The notes beneath the pieces are model-generated. The model ran no database searches. It worked only from the letters and a program-made list of their open reading frames with translations, and was not told the origin of the DNA. This document shows positions 1 to 7,925 of a DNA stretch of 64,000 nucleotides, in pieces. This stretch comes from Streptococcus sp. Marseille-Q6470 (GTDB taxonomy: Bacteria; Bacillota; Bacilli; Lactobacillales; Streptococcaceae), in the NCBI RefSeq assembly GCF_946902905.1, contig NZ_OX336385.1, positions 620,001 through 684,000 of the forward strand. The letters run 5' to 3'. Position 1 is the first letter of the stretch; every line of letters starts with the position of its first letter. Made by a program: the position numbers and the translations under genes.

Positions 1-1672
1 ATGAGAATGGATCAAGAACACCTTTATTTTCTTCCTTACCCTTATCCAAAGTAATAAAGCGAATAGATCGTATGTATTCTTGTAATTCTTCAGATTCACC
101 TTTTTCTTCCAAGTCAGCTAACACAGATAAATATTGTGTACGCATTTCAGCTTTTGGATCAACATACAACACTTTAGCTTTTAACAATGAATGATATGTA
201 AAAAGTAATTTTGTTAAGAATGACTTACCGTTGCCAGTCGCACCAGTAATAGCCGTATGAGGATTGCTTGTTTCTTTACCATGCACACCAATTTTATTAG
301 CTTGTAACAAGTTAGTAAATACAACATTCGTGCTATTATCTAAGGCACTTTCAAAATCACCATACCAAGAAGCACTTTCTTTATCAATTCGACCAATAGG
401 AAATCCAACATCTGTACCTACTTTTTTCTTCGTAAAGAACAAATTCTCACAAAGCGCACGCAGACTTGAATATTGTAAATACCCTTCTCTATCACCATCA
501 ATCAATTCAGTCATTCTAAATTTATAGAATAGATATACTTGATCAGCAACAGCCTTCACAATTTCAACTTCCATATCTTTCAATTTTGAAGCTAAAATAT
601 CATACTTAACATTCAATTCTTCAATGCTATCACCAGTAATTTGTAATAAATGAAGGTATGTAACCATAGGCTCATTATTATCAGACTTCTCTTGATAATC
701 TTCTAATAACTGATAACTTTCTAAGACTTCAATTTTTTGAACATCTTCATTTTCTGCTGTTTCAGTCACAGTATTCCCAAGATTCTTACGCTTGTTTCTT
801 GCCCTTGTATTCAAAGAATAAAATCCACTTTTAGTTGAGAATTTTACTTTCAAGGCACTATTAACAGGAAACCCAATATTCTTAATTTCTTCTGCTAAAT
901 GCAAGTAAGAAACATTCTTTGGATAAGCATACACAGGAATAGTTGCTACATAACTTTCTTCTTCACCGTTGACCAGCTTCAAAGCATTACCTGATCCAAT
1001 TTCAATAATTGTTTCATCAACATTCTCAATCGAATTTTGAAGGGCAATGATCTCACTATCCTTATCATAGTATTGACCATTTAAGAACTGAATCCGATTC
1101 AACAACATCAAATCTTCTTTGACTACTTCTTGAATATTCAAAACGTGTAATTTTGTTTGAATCAATTCTTTTTGATCCTGCCATTCCTTCGACCAATCGA
1201 CCTTCGGTAATTCTTCAAAACCAACCATTTTCATGACTGATTTTCTAACGTTAGCAACAGACTGCTTGACTGTCACTTTGAAATCAGACGATACATTGAC
1301 TGATTTTAAAGGCACTACTAGATAATCTTTTGATTCTAACAAATATGTAACTTCTTCTTCTAAGCGTTCTGCCATGTTAGAAATCACATAATTGGCTAAT
1401 GGACTTGTACCAACACCCTGCTCAATATCGTGAGAAAGCAACTCAATTTTCTTTGCCAATTCTAAGTCAAAATTCAGAGTATAGATTCCAAAATCGCTAT
1501 ATTCAGCAATACTTGATAAATAATTGAATACTAAATCTTTTGACTTTTCTTTCTCACCATCTTCAATGGTATTGATCACTTGTGGCTCAACTTCAAATAC
1601 AGCCAGCACACTTCCATCTTTCAAGAGAATCAAGCTATCATCTATCGCCCAAATATTATTCGTTAATTCCAC
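1..1672 (-). CDS. VirB4/ConE-like conjugation ATPase (C-terminus outside window)
   Basis: This is the ATPase that powers the ICE type IV secretion machine at the membrane, equivalent to ConE of ICEBs1 and TcpF/Orf16 of Tn916. About 557 codons are open to the window edge, so the C-terminal part with Walker B is missing here; family members are about 800 residues. A Walker A motif (GATGNGKS) lies near residue 478, preceded by the long N-terminal VirB4 domain. The chosen start is a GTG at 1672 that overlaps the end of the tcpE-like gene by 17 nt, and the ribosome binding site is weak (AGAAGAA). It is the last visible gene of the minus-strand conjugation operon. The family call is firm; the exact start is less sure. 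Confidence 0.9.
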   Translation of the reverse strand, partial: MELTNNIWAIDDSLILLKDGSVLAVFEVEPQVINTIEDGEKEKSKDLVFNYLSSIAEYSDFGIYTLNFDLELAKKIELLSHDIEQGVGTSPLANYVISNMAERLEEEVTYLLESKDYLVVPLKSVNVSSDFKVTVKQSVANVRKSVMKMVGFEELPKVDWSKEWQDQKELIQTKLHVLNIQEVVKEDLMLLNRIQFLNGQYYDKDSEIIALQNSIENVDETIIEIGSGNALKLVNGEEESYVATIPVYAYPKNVSYLHLAEEIKNIGFPVNSALKVKFSTKSGFYSLNTRARNKRKNLGNTVTETAENEDVQKIEVLESYQLLEDYQEKSDNNEPMVTYLHLLQITGDSIEELNVKYDILASKLKDMEVEIVKAVADQVYLFYKFRMTELIDGDREGYLQYSSLRALCENLFFTKKKVGTDVGFPIGRIDKESASWYGDFESALDNSTNVVFTNLLQANKIGVHGKETSNPHTAITGATGNGKSFLTKLLFTYHSLLKAKVLYVDPKAEMRTQYLSVLADLEEKGESEELQEYIRSIRFITLDKGKEENKGVLDPFS

Positions 1673-2048
1673 GATAAATTCTTCTCACTTTCTCATATTT
1701 TTTACCTTTACAGAAATACATTGAATTTCTCTTACTGTCATATTTAACCCAAAATATTAAATAATCAACTAAGAAGCGAAACAATGACTTTCCATCAATT
1801 TTATTTTCAGCTAGTAAATTTCCACACCACCAGCCAATGAACAATGAACCCATGAATCGAAAACCCCAATCCAAGAAGGGTACATACCCTAGCAAGAACC
1901 ATGAAATAGCAAAACTTACTAGAGTATAAATGATCGTTGACATTTTAAGGGCAAACGGTAAACTGAAATCTTCATTTATCTTATGCACCCATATAGGCTG
2001 TCTAAAAGCAGTAGTGTAAATATACAGCTTTTTATCTTCTCTTTTCAT
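1656..2048 (-). CDS. TcpE/ConD-like conjugation membrane protein
   Basis: A 130-residue protein of the TcpE family, a small inner-membrane part of Tn916/ICEBs1-type secretion channels. It begins with a short cytoplasmic segment carrying the TTAFRQPIWVHKINE stretch usual for the family, followed by two hydrophobic segments (about residues 36-55 and 60-78) and a basic C-terminus. It sits between the ConC-like gene and the VirB4 gene, as in ICEBs1 (conB-conC-conD-conE), and its stop codon overlaps the VirB4 start. The assignment rests on family resemblance and gene order. Confidence 0.85.
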   Translation of the reverse strand: MKREDKKLYIYTTAFRQPIWVHKINEDFSLPFALKMSTIIYTLVSFAISWFLLGYVPFLDWGFRFMGSLFIGWWCGNLLAENKIDGKSLFRFLVDYLIFWVKYDSKRNSMYFCKGKKYEKVRRIYRGINE

Positions 2049-2057
2049 AGCGTAGTC

Positions 2058-2276
2058 CTACTTGAATACTTCAAGCACTTTAGACCAAATTGTATTCGTT
2101 GCACGCAAGACTGATTCAGGATTATCCAAGAAATAAATAATGAATCCTGCAATTAAAACAGTTCCTACAATCGTTCCTACTTTTTGATCCTTCCACGCTT
2201 TAAGAACCTTCGTACCAGCGAAAAATGCTACTGCTGGAATACCGAGTTTTGCTACTAAAAATTGAAATAATGCCAT
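2058..2276 (-). CDS. small ConC/TcpD-like membrane protein
   Basis: A 72-residue protein with two predicted membrane segments (about residues 5-22 and 33-52) and a short amphipathic tail. Its size and its place between the TcpC/ConB and TcpE/ConD homologues match ConC of ICEBs1 and TcpD of related elements, which are small membrane components of the transfer channel. There is little sequence to diagnose, so the call depends mainly on position. Spacing to both neighbours is under 10 nt, so it is surely cotranscribed. Confidence 0.7.
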   Translation of the reverse strand: MALFQFLVAKLGIPAVAFFAGTKVLKAWKDQKVGTIVGTVLIAGFIIYFLDNPESVLRATNTIWSKVLEVFK

Positions 2277-2281
2277 TTGTT

Positions 2282-3214
2282 TTATTCTCCTTTATCATCA
2301 TCTTTTTTATTGAAATCTGCTGGGATCGTATGATCCATTTTTTCTACAAAATAGCTATCTTTATCTTGTCGTAACTCAAAGCTAAAGTTTTCACTATGAG
2401 TTGTACCAGCTACATCAAGAGTAATTTGCGCATAAGCATAGATTTTCCCATCTTTTTCTTTAAAGTAGGTATAATCTAAACTCTTGAAAGTTGCACCACC
2501 AATAGATTTAATTCCATTCGAAATCAAATCCAAGTTTGCTTGACTGGTAGTGTAATTCTTAAAGAATAACTCCAAGAATGATACCAACTTCTTGCGCTTG
2601 CCTTCTTCCATCTCATCATTCGCTACCAACGATATACGATTTTCCTTATCCACTCCGTCAGCTTTAAAATCACTCACAGGAGAGAACCAAGGCAAACCAC
2701 TTACATAATACTTGCCATCTTTCACACCGTATGGAATCGTAAATTCAATTCCTACACGTTGATTCTTGTCATCTTTCTTCGTATCATAGATCACACGATA
2801 AACAGCGATACCATCTTTAGCACTCAACATTCTAGCACTAACAACATTCATATCTTGTTTTGTCTGACCTTGATTCTTCACATCAGGAACACCACCATAA
2901 TAATCATTCAACTTTGCGACATCTTCATCAGCAGAGCCATTTTGTGAATTATATGTAAAGTATCTACTTACATATCCATCTAGGAACTGTTCCAAAGTAC
3001 GATCTGTTTCTTTTTTAGCTTCTACCACAGGCGCTTCAGAAAGCCTTGCCTTCATTTTCACAGTAGTTGCTATTGAAACAAACATGGTTAAAGCACACAA
3101 CAAGACAAACCCACCCAGGGTGATCATGAAAATCAGATTCGATTTTTTCTGACTAATCTTCTTAACTGTCAGTTGCTTGTCTTTGCGTGGCTTCTTTAAA
3201 AACATATTTCTCAT
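2282..3214 (-). CDS. TcpC/ConB-like VirB8-type conjugation protein
   Basis: A 310-residue bitopic membrane protein of the TcpC family (VirB8-like scaffold of the transfer channel). A basic N-terminus of about 25 residues is followed by one transmembrane helix (about residues 29-50). The rest is extracellular and fits the two NTF2-like TcpC domains, with the typical LEQFLDGYVSRYF opening. The start overlaps the preceding gene's stop as ATGA, indicating translational coupling. In ICEBs1 and Tn916 this protein recruits the ATPase and the lytic transglycosylase/peptidase; those last genes are not in view. Confidence 0.85.
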   Translation of the reverse strand: MRNMFLKKPRKDKQLTVKKISQKKSNLIFMITLGGFVLLCALTMFVSIATTVKMKARLSEAPVVEAKKETDRTLEQFLDGYVSRYFTYNSQNGSADEDVAKLNDYYGGVPDVKNQGQTKQDMNVVSARMLSAKDGIAVYRVIYDTKKDDKNQRVGIEFTIPYGVKDGKYYVSGLPWFSPVSDFKADGVDKENRISLVANDEMEEGKRKKLVSFLELFFKNYTTSQANLDLISNGIKSIGGATFKSLDYTYFKEKDGKIYAYAQITLDVAGTTHSENFSFELRQDKDSYFVEKMDHTIPADFNKKDDDKGE

Positions 3215-3687
3215 TCAAAAGAAACCTTTCTATAAAATCCTTTTGGAGTATTCAGCACTTCGCCTTGCTCAACAAAACCTTGAAACGCTGTCACCCAATT
3301 TCCACACTTAAAAAAATAATTTATCAAAAGACCAATATCTAAATTCTTTGAAAGTTGAATCACAGTTGCCACTTCATCTTTAGAACAGAATTGATAATAG
3401 GTTGAAATAATCTTTTTGATAGGAACATATCGCTGTAACTGAAATCTCACAACATAATCATCACCATCATACAAATCAAGGACTGCTTTTTTCAGCAAAT
3501 AAACCTCGTCCAGCGACATGATCTTATCAACTTCCCAATCAGTAATACCACATACAAAGAAATTCCCTTTATCAATTCCCAATTCTTTCAATCTTGCAAC
3601 TATCTGATCTTGACTATGCTTCATAATATCTAACTCACAAAGATAATCGAAATTGCCTTCATTCAGAACCCTAATATTCGCTATCAT
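3211..3687 (-). CDS. ArdA-like antirestriction module (module 4, N-domain type)
   Basis: A 158-residue protein. The first 75 residues resemble the N-terminal domain of ArdA DNA-mimic antirestriction proteins: a strand start IANIRVLNEG, a segment like the FPIDFEEVKEKIGL region, then an ITDWE core and a SLDEVYLLKKAV helix matching SIGELNRLWEMV of Tn916 Orf18 (from memory). The C-terminal half is less clear. It starts as ATGA on the previous ArdA-like gene and is itself coupled to the TcpC gene. ArdA proteins block type I restriction enzymes in the recipient after transfer. Assignment is by motif reading only; see the finding on the four-module run. Confidence 0.55.
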   Translation of the reverse strand: MIANIRVLNEGNFDYLCELDIMKHSQDQIVARLKELGIDKGNFFVCGITDWEVDKIMSLDEVYLLKKAVLDLYDGDDYVVRFQLQRYVPIKKIISTYYQFCSKDEVATVIQLSKNLDIGLLINYFFKCGNWVTAFQGFVEQGEVLNTPKGFYRKVSFE

Positions 3688-4151
3688 CTTGACACGAAGT
3701 AACCTTTATCAACAAAGCTACCACCTTCTTCTAGCCGAACATCTCGACCAAATTTTTCATAGTCAAAATATCTTTCTAATGTTTCTCTTGACAATTCAAA
3801 ACCAATCTCATCTACAATATATTCGCCTAAATCTCTATCAGTTGAAACATCAGGATATAACCAACAATCATCAAATTCAGCACTTGCCAAATACTTTGGA
3901 TCAGAACTATCTGATTCAATGAATGATAAAACAATATCTTCATCTACATCTTCCAAATTTTCAGCAAGTTCATTCGCTAAATCCAAATTCAAGCGTTCAC
4001 AATCCAAATCAGGCAATCCTTCAATCGAATCAAACGTAACCTCAATTTCTTGACCTTCATAGCCAAATCGTTCAGCAAGTTCTTCAATAGAAATCGGAAG
4101 CAAAACTCGTCTAGCGATTCCTTTATAAACAACTAAAGCCATTAAATCCAT
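3684..4151 (-). CDS. ArdA-like antirestriction protein (module 3, with C-terminal domain)
   Basis: A 155-residue, very acidic protein. Its C-terminal quarter is a good match to the ArdA third domain: YFDYEKFGRDVRL followed by a short SF..KGYF end, against YIDYQAYGRDLDL in Tn916 Orf18 (recalled). The N-terminal half (ALVVYKG..LLPISIEELAERFGY) is compatible with the first ArdA domain. ArdA dimers mimic bent DNA and inhibit type I restriction-modification enzymes. The start is well supported (AAGGAG, 10 nt upstream of ATG). It is slightly shorter than full-length ArdA (about 165 residues) but could be a complete protein. Confidence 0.65.
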   Translation of the reverse strand: MDLMALVVYKGIARRVLLPISIEELAERFGYEGQEIEVTFDSIEGLPDLDCERLNLDLANELAENLEDVDEDIVLSFIESDSSDPKYLASAEFDDCWLYPDVSTDRDLGEYIVDEIGFELSRETLERYFDYEKFGRDVRLEEGGSFVDKGYFVSR

Positions 4152-4173
4152 TTTTTATTTTCTCCTTCCTCAA

Positions 4174-4386
4174 TCAACCTTCTACCTGCTTATTTAACTG
4201 TTCCAAGTCAGCAACACTAAATAAACCATATCCAATAAATGAATCGCCCTCATAATCAACAATTTCAATTTGATCATCATAAGAACCATTCAAACCAATC
4301 ACAGACAATTTTCCAAAATATAAAGGCAAGCTAAACCAAGCCTGCCTTCCATTTTTTGGATTCTTAATTAAAACTCTTGAAGCCAT
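4174..4386 (-). CDS. stand-alone ArdA N-terminal-domain protein (module 2)
   Basis: A 70-residue protein that matches only the first domain of ArdA: AWFSLPLYFGKLSVIGL, an acidic IEIVDYEGD core and an SVADLEQLNKQV end helix, against AWFTFPIDFEEVKEKIGL, YAIHDYE and SIGELNRLWEMV in Tn916 Orf18 (recalled). It stops where domain 2 would begin, so it is either a single-domain DNA mimic or a remnant. The ATG at 4386 has only a poor ribosome binding site; a TTG two codons upstream is also possible. Confidence 0.6.
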   Translation of the reverse strand: MASRVLIKNPKNGRQAWFSLPLYFGKLSVIGLNGSYDDQIEIVDYEGDSFIGYGLFSVADLEQLNKQVEG

Positions 4387-4406
4387 ATTCAATACCAGCT
4401 ATTTTT

Positions 4407-4775
4407 TTATTGCAACAAGAACCAGCTATCATCATCATGACCAAGATAGATATAGCTATCGTTAATACGAGAAACAATTTCTTCTTCATGTTCTTCTACA
4501 TAAGCAGATAAACGATCTTCATTGACTAACTGCTCATATTCTCCATGATTCAGAATTTTAGCATAATCAATCAAGGCTTCTTGTGTATCAACTTCATAAA
4601 GACCGTTCACATACAAATTATCAGGGTTTGAATTACCATACGCTTCAATTTCTTGACCATCAAATAATTCATCAATTCGATCAATAATTTCACCAGGCAA
4701 ATCTAACAGCTTTTGACCATAAGAATAACTTCCACAAAGTTCTGAATATGAATTATAAACAACTTTTAAACTCAT
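4407..4775 (-). CDS. acidic ArdA-like protein (module 1)
   Basis: A 122-residue acidic protein. Residues 20-75 (KLLDLPGEIIDRIDELF, then a linker and DTQEALIDYAKIL) follow the layout of the ArdA N-terminal domain. The remainder has the tone of the middle domain but no clear C-terminal YxRD motif. An AAGGAG site 5 nt before the ATG at 4775 favours this start over one 11 codons upstream. A 9-bp hairpin lies just upstream. ArdA membership is my inference; a generic ICE cargo protein is the alternative. Confidence 0.45.
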   Translation of the reverse strand: MSLKVVYNSYSELCGSYSYGQKLLDLPGEIIDRIDELFDGQEIEAYGNSNPDNLYVNGLYEVDTQEALIDYAKILNHGEYEQLVNEDRLSAYVEEHEEEIVSRINDSYIYLGHDDDSWFLLQ

Positions 4776-4795
4776 TTTTTCTCCTTCCAAACAAA

Positions 4796-4823
4796 TAAAG
4801 GAAGCCAACCTTGACTTCCTTTA
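4796..4823 (-). terminator. hairpin before the ArdA-like genes
   Basis: TAAAGGAAG pairs with CTTCCTTTA (9 bp, loop of 10). The following minus-strand tract (TTTGTTTGG) is only partly T-rich, so this may be a weak terminator or an attenuator that sets the amount of the ArdA-like genes rather than a full stop. Confidence 0.4.
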
Positions 4824-4832
4824 CCGTTTTAA

Positions 4833-5105
4833 TTAAATTGAAGCTGAACGCTCAAAGCTAGAGCCAATCGCAAATGCACGATTCGTTACCTTGTTATATT
4901 CTTGATTCATTGAATAATAACTTGATACATCTTTCTTGATACATTCGATCACTTGATATGGAAGGCTCAAATCATCAGTATTTTTAAGAAGCGCACTTAA
5001 CTCACCAGCTAAAGTCCACGCTTGCTTAAATTCTTGATCCTTCAATTTCTTACCAAGTTCCAATGACAACTCAATAACTTGTTTATCTTTTCCACTTAAA
5101 GCCAT
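4833..5105 (-). CDS. conserved-looking ICE protein of unknown function
   Basis: A 90-residue soluble, mostly helical protein (MALSGKDKQVIELSLELGKKL..). I do not recognise a domain. The ATG at 5105 is preferred over one five codons upstream because GAGG lies 9 nt before it. It follows the XRE gene in the operon and precedes a hairpin. Confidence 0.55.
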   Translation of the reverse strand: MALSGKDKQVIELSLELGKKLKDQEFKQAWTLAGELSALLKNTDDLSLPYQVIECIKKDVSSYYSMNQEYNKVTNRAFAIGSSFERSASI

Positions 5106-5180
5106 TTTTTTATACCTCATTTTCTTTTTTTAGCTTTTACTTTTTTTCCAGCAATCATGCAGGAGAACGTTTTTTTATTT

Positions 5181-5645
5181 TCATTTTATTTTTTCCTTTA
5201 CAATAATTGCTTTTTCTATTTCTTTTCTAAATTCTTCCTCAACAAAATTTTCATCATAACCCAATGCAAGCAAAACTACCCTCATTGCTTTAATAGCAAC
5301 CCTTTTTGCACGCTCACTATCTTCAAACTCACAACGTGAAAGTTTTTTACAAAAATCTTTCAACCCAGCTTCTTCTAATATTATCTTTTTTTCTCCTTCC
5401 TTTATTTCTTTTTCAAATTTCAAACATCTCTCTTTTGATATTTCTAAATATTCACTTAACAAATAATCAATAGAAACATCAAATATACAAGCTAACATAC
5501 TTAAATTCTCAAAGTTAGGTTCTCGGTTTCCTTTCTCCCAATTTGTATAAGTTACTCTATTGACATGGACTAAATCAGCAATTTCTTGTTGTGTAAGTCC
5601 CTGATTCTTCCTTAACACCTTTAATTTCTCACAAAATTTCTCCAT
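5181..5645 (-). CDS. XRE-family transcriptional regulator inside the conjugation operon
   Basis: A 154-residue protein with an N-terminal HTH_3 domain (about residues 5-62; GLTQQEIADLVHVNRVTYTNWEKG), followed by a charged helical region with no metalloprotease motif. It differs from the ImmR-like repressor at 14237 in both size and tail. Its position inside the transfer operon suggests a second control layer, for example on its own operon or the host. The target is unknown. Confidence 0.75.
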   Translation of the reverse strand: MEKFCEKLKVLRKNQGLTQQEIADLVHVNRVTYTNWEKGNREPNFENLSMLACIFDVSIDYLLSEYLEISKERCLKFEKEIKEGEKKIILEEAGLKDFCKKLSRCEFEDSERAKRVAIKAMRVVLLALGYDENFVEEEFRKEIEKAIIVKEKIK

Positions 5646-5662
5646 ATCCTAAATTCACCTTT

Positions 5663-5827
5663 TCATTCAACAAATAAACCTGCTACGAACATCATTACAA
5701 AAACCACAACAGAAAATTTCACGCTTCCTGTAACAACATAAGCCACCATAGAAAGAAATAATCCTACAATCAAATTTAAAACCAAATATTGTATGATTTT
5801 AAAAACTATCTTTATTATTTTTATCAT
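5663..5827 (-). CDS. 54-residue small membrane protein
   Basis: A short gene with ATG at 5827 (AGGGG six nt upstream) and TGA at 5663. The product begins MIKIIKIVFKIIQYLVLNL and has two hydrophobic segments. It overlaps the upstream membrane-protein gene by 29 nt. The second half (VAYVVTGSVKFSVVVFVMMF) resembles the corresponding part of that neighbour (VNLISGNSKIAFIFFSITL), so the two look like a diverged tandem duplication. No function is assigned. Confidence 0.55.
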   Translation of the reverse strand: MIKIIKIVFKIIQYLVLNLIVGLFLSMVAYVVTGSVKFSVVVFVMMFVAGLFVE

Positions 5828-6026
5828 ATATACCCCTATCCAATTCTCTAAAATTCATCACAACTCCTGCAACTAGCGTAATACTAAAGAAAATAAAAGC
5901 GATTTTAGAGTTGCCACTAATCAGATTTACAAAAAGGAATACAAGAATAGGCAATATATAATTCAAACACATAAAACGAAGGACTTCTCTTATCCACTTC
6001 AAAATTCTAGCCATATTCAAACCCAT
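5799..6026 (-). CDS. 75-residue small membrane protein
   Basis: Two predicted transmembrane helices (about residues 20-36 and 41-58), a basic N-terminus and an acidic/basic tail ending NNKDSF. The start overlaps the end of the upstream gene by 10 nt. It resembles the 54-residue protein encoded immediately downstream. It is an ICE accessory membrane protein of unknown role; entry exclusion or channel modulation are only guesses. Confidence 0.6.
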   Translation of the reverse strand: MGLNMARILKWIREVLRFMCLNYILPILVFLFVNLISGNSKIAFIFFSITLVAGVVMNFRELDRGIYDKNNKDSF

Positions 6027-6352
6027 CTTTCTAAATGATATTTTTTCACCATTAAATTATAAACATCTATTCTTTCCTTATTATCTCTTTTCAGCAGACC
6101 AAACAATAACAACTTTCTTTTTATATCCACTTCTTTATTCAGATATTCTTCATATTCTTTAGTTAGTCTTTTAACCTCATACCAATCTTTTCTTGTTTTA
6201 GTTGATCTATAAGTCTGACATTGAAACTCAATATAATCTTGATAACCTCTAGCCTTCTCACTCGTCACAATTCCATCATAGAAATACCTTGCAGGAATCA
6301 AATACACCAATTTTCTTAAAACTTCATCAGATATTTTTTTCTTCTTTTTCAT
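6017..6352 (-). CDS. ICE protein of unknown function, lysine-rich N-terminus
   Basis: A 111-residue basic protein (starts MKKKKKISDEVL). It has several aromatic residues in the middle and a charged helical C-terminal half, and I recognise no domain. GAGG lies 8 nt upstream of the ATG. It is cotranscribed with the relaxase and the small membrane proteins. Its basic character would suit nucleic-acid contact, but nothing specific supports that. Confidence 0.55.
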   Translation of the reverse strand: MKKKKKISDEVLRKLVYLIPARYFYDGIVTSEKARGYQDYIEFQCQTYRSTKTRKDWYEVKRLTKEYEEYLNKEVDIKRKLLLFGLLKRDNKERIDVYNLMVKKYHLERWV

Positions 6353-6375
6353 AGAAACAACCTCAATTAAACTAA

Positions 6376-6621
6376 CTATTTTGTCATATCAAGAATCGCA
6401 TTTACTTCTTCAGGAATCCTTGACCAATCCAATATATATTCCTTGAAATAAGTCCGAAAGATTTTTAAAGGCTCAACAGGAATCACTACCAAATTTTCAT
6501 TCCCTTCAAAAGTAGGAAAATAGCTACTAATAGACCTCAATCCTTTATCAGTAGATACAACTAAGTTACTATTATTAACAACTACTGAATCAGTACCTAT
6601 CAACCTGTAAATTTTTCTCAT
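6376..6621 (-). CDS. ICE protein of unknown function overlapping the relaxase gene
   Basis: An 81-residue protein (MRKIYRLIGTDSVVV..) whose start overlaps the relaxase 3' end by 32 nt, with GAGGG six nt before the ATG. No domain is recognised. The overlap implies translational coupling to the relaxase. Confidence 0.55.
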   Translation of the reverse strand: MRKIYRLIGTDSVVVNNSNLVVSTDKGLRSISSYFPTFEGNENLVVIPVEPLKIFRTYFKEYILDWSRIPEEVNAILDMTK

Positions 6622-7807
6622 AGTCAACCCTCGCTTGCTCTAATTTCTTCCAATTTTTTTCACTTATATTCCCTTCAAACAATATTTTTTTCAACTTATG
6701 CTCACCTGTTATGTTTTCCCACGTTTTCAAAACCGTGGTAACACCTGAAACATTCTCATTGATCCATTTATACTGTTTATCAAAGAAACCAACCTCAACA
6801 GGAGCAGTTGAAAAACCGATTCGGTCAACTTCACCCAGCAATGAATACCACTCTTTGTTAAGAACCTTCTTTCCATTGACTTTCTCACAAACCTTAATCT
6901 TGCTATTGATAACTCTTACAGCCATCTTCGCCATATCCAACTTTTCATTCAAGGCTTTTTTTACAAAATCCAAAGCAACTTCATCACACATTCGAACTTC
7001 ATACCGATTCTTGAATTGCAAAGCCGAATGAATGAAATCTAAATCAAAGCCAAGTTTTTTCGCCTGCTCAATATCCTTTTGATAAAAACAAAAATGATAG
7101 GCAGATTGTCTTGAACCAAAGTAGATTGTCTTAGCTTTTCCATACTGCCCATTATCTTCAATCTGCTTCAATCTCAATCGACTATCAATCAAGCCTTCGT
7201 CCCATAACTCAACCAATTTTCCTAAATCAAAATTGCCTTCTTCGTTATACTTTTCATCAAGCGCAATATCTAGCCGAGGTATATTCATAAACTTTCCATC
7301 ACCTTCAGCAATCTCACGCTCATACTCAAAACAGCGAATAAAGAAATCTCTCCAGCTTGCCTTTTGTTCTTCTTCTAGGTAATATTCAAATTGCCTGCAA
7401 GCCTGACCTTTTAACTCGATCATACAACCCATATCTTCCCTTTTCTTCGATATGAAAAGGTTGATATGCTGGAATGTATATTTTGTATCATAGCCTGAAC
7501 CACCCTTTTCTTCTTCTAAAAAAGGCTTATTCTTCAAACACAAGACTTTTTCAATAATCTCAATATAATCTCTTGTTTTGAAGGTTACTTTCACATAGTC
7601 AACCTTACCTTCCAAAGAGAAACCACTATCTCGCACACCTTCTTTGAAAGCTACCAACTCTTTTATTTTAGAATCGTATGCTTCGGAAACTTTCCCAGCT
7701 TCCTTCCATCTATAAAATGTCGCTCTATCTATTTCTAAATAATCTGAAATCTCCTGATCTGAAAAAGCGTACATCTTTTGCACTTTATTCAATTCCTTAA
7801 ATTCCAT
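6590..7807 (-). CDS. Rep_trans-type relaxase (MobT/NicK family)
   Basis: This enzyme nicks the ICE at oriT and starts rolling-circle transfer and replication. The 405 residues comprise an N-terminal helix-turn-helix (about residues 8-32; YLEIDRATFYRWKEAGK) and a replication-initiator-like domain, as in Orf20 of Tn916 and NicK of ICEBs1. Family-type segments include NIPRLDIALDEKYNEEG, with its metal-binding acidic residues, and TIYFGSRQSAYHFCFYQKD, where the catalytic tyrosine should lie. AAAGGAG sits 5 nt before the ATG at 7807, better than an ATG six codons upstream. The oriT lies directly upstream, as in other family members. Confidence 0.9.
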   Translation of the reverse strand: MEFKELNKVQKMYAFSDQEISDYLEIDRATFYRWKEAGKVSEAYDSKIKELVAFKEGVRDSGFSLEGKVDYVKVTFKTRDYIEIIEKVLCLKNKPFLEEEKGGSGYDTKYTFQHINLFISKKREDMGCMIELKGQACRQFEYYLEEEQKASWRDFFIRCFEYEREIAEGDGKFMNIPRLDIALDEKYNEEGNFDLGKLVELWDEGLIDSRLRLKQIEDNGQYGKAKTIYFGSRQSAYHFCFYQKDIEQAKKLGFDLDFIHSALQFKNRYEVRMCDEVALDFVKKALNEKLDMAKMAVRVINSKIKVCEKVNGKKVLNKEWYSLLGEVDRIGFSTAPVEVGFFDKQYKWINENVSGVTTVLKTWENITGEHKLKKILFEGNISEKNWKKLEQARVDYEKNLQVDRY

Positions 7808-7892
7808 ATTTCTCCTTTTCTTCATAATGTTGCAATTTTTAAGACCAAAAATCCAGTATTATCAAGGCTTTTGACTCTATCGCACACCTTCT

Positions 7893-7916
7893 ACCCCCCT
7901 ATTAGTCATAGGGGGT
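7893..7916. other. oriT core (nic-site stem-loop)
   Basis: An inverted repeat CCCCCTAT-tagtc-ATAGGGGG sits between tcpA and the relaxase gene. The minus strand reads CTAATAGGGGGGTA, very close to the nic-region cores that I recall for Tn916 and ICEBs1 (CTAACAGGGGGG). Position, symmetry and sequence all agree with the relaxase target; the exact nick position is not derived here. Confidence 0.85.
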
Positions 7917-7925
7917 TAATTCGCA

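Noticed and set aside
5157..5339. Plus-strand frame opposite the in-operon XRE gene
   Set aside because: Phe/Asn-rich low-complexity product, antisense to a clear HTH gene, no ribosome site.
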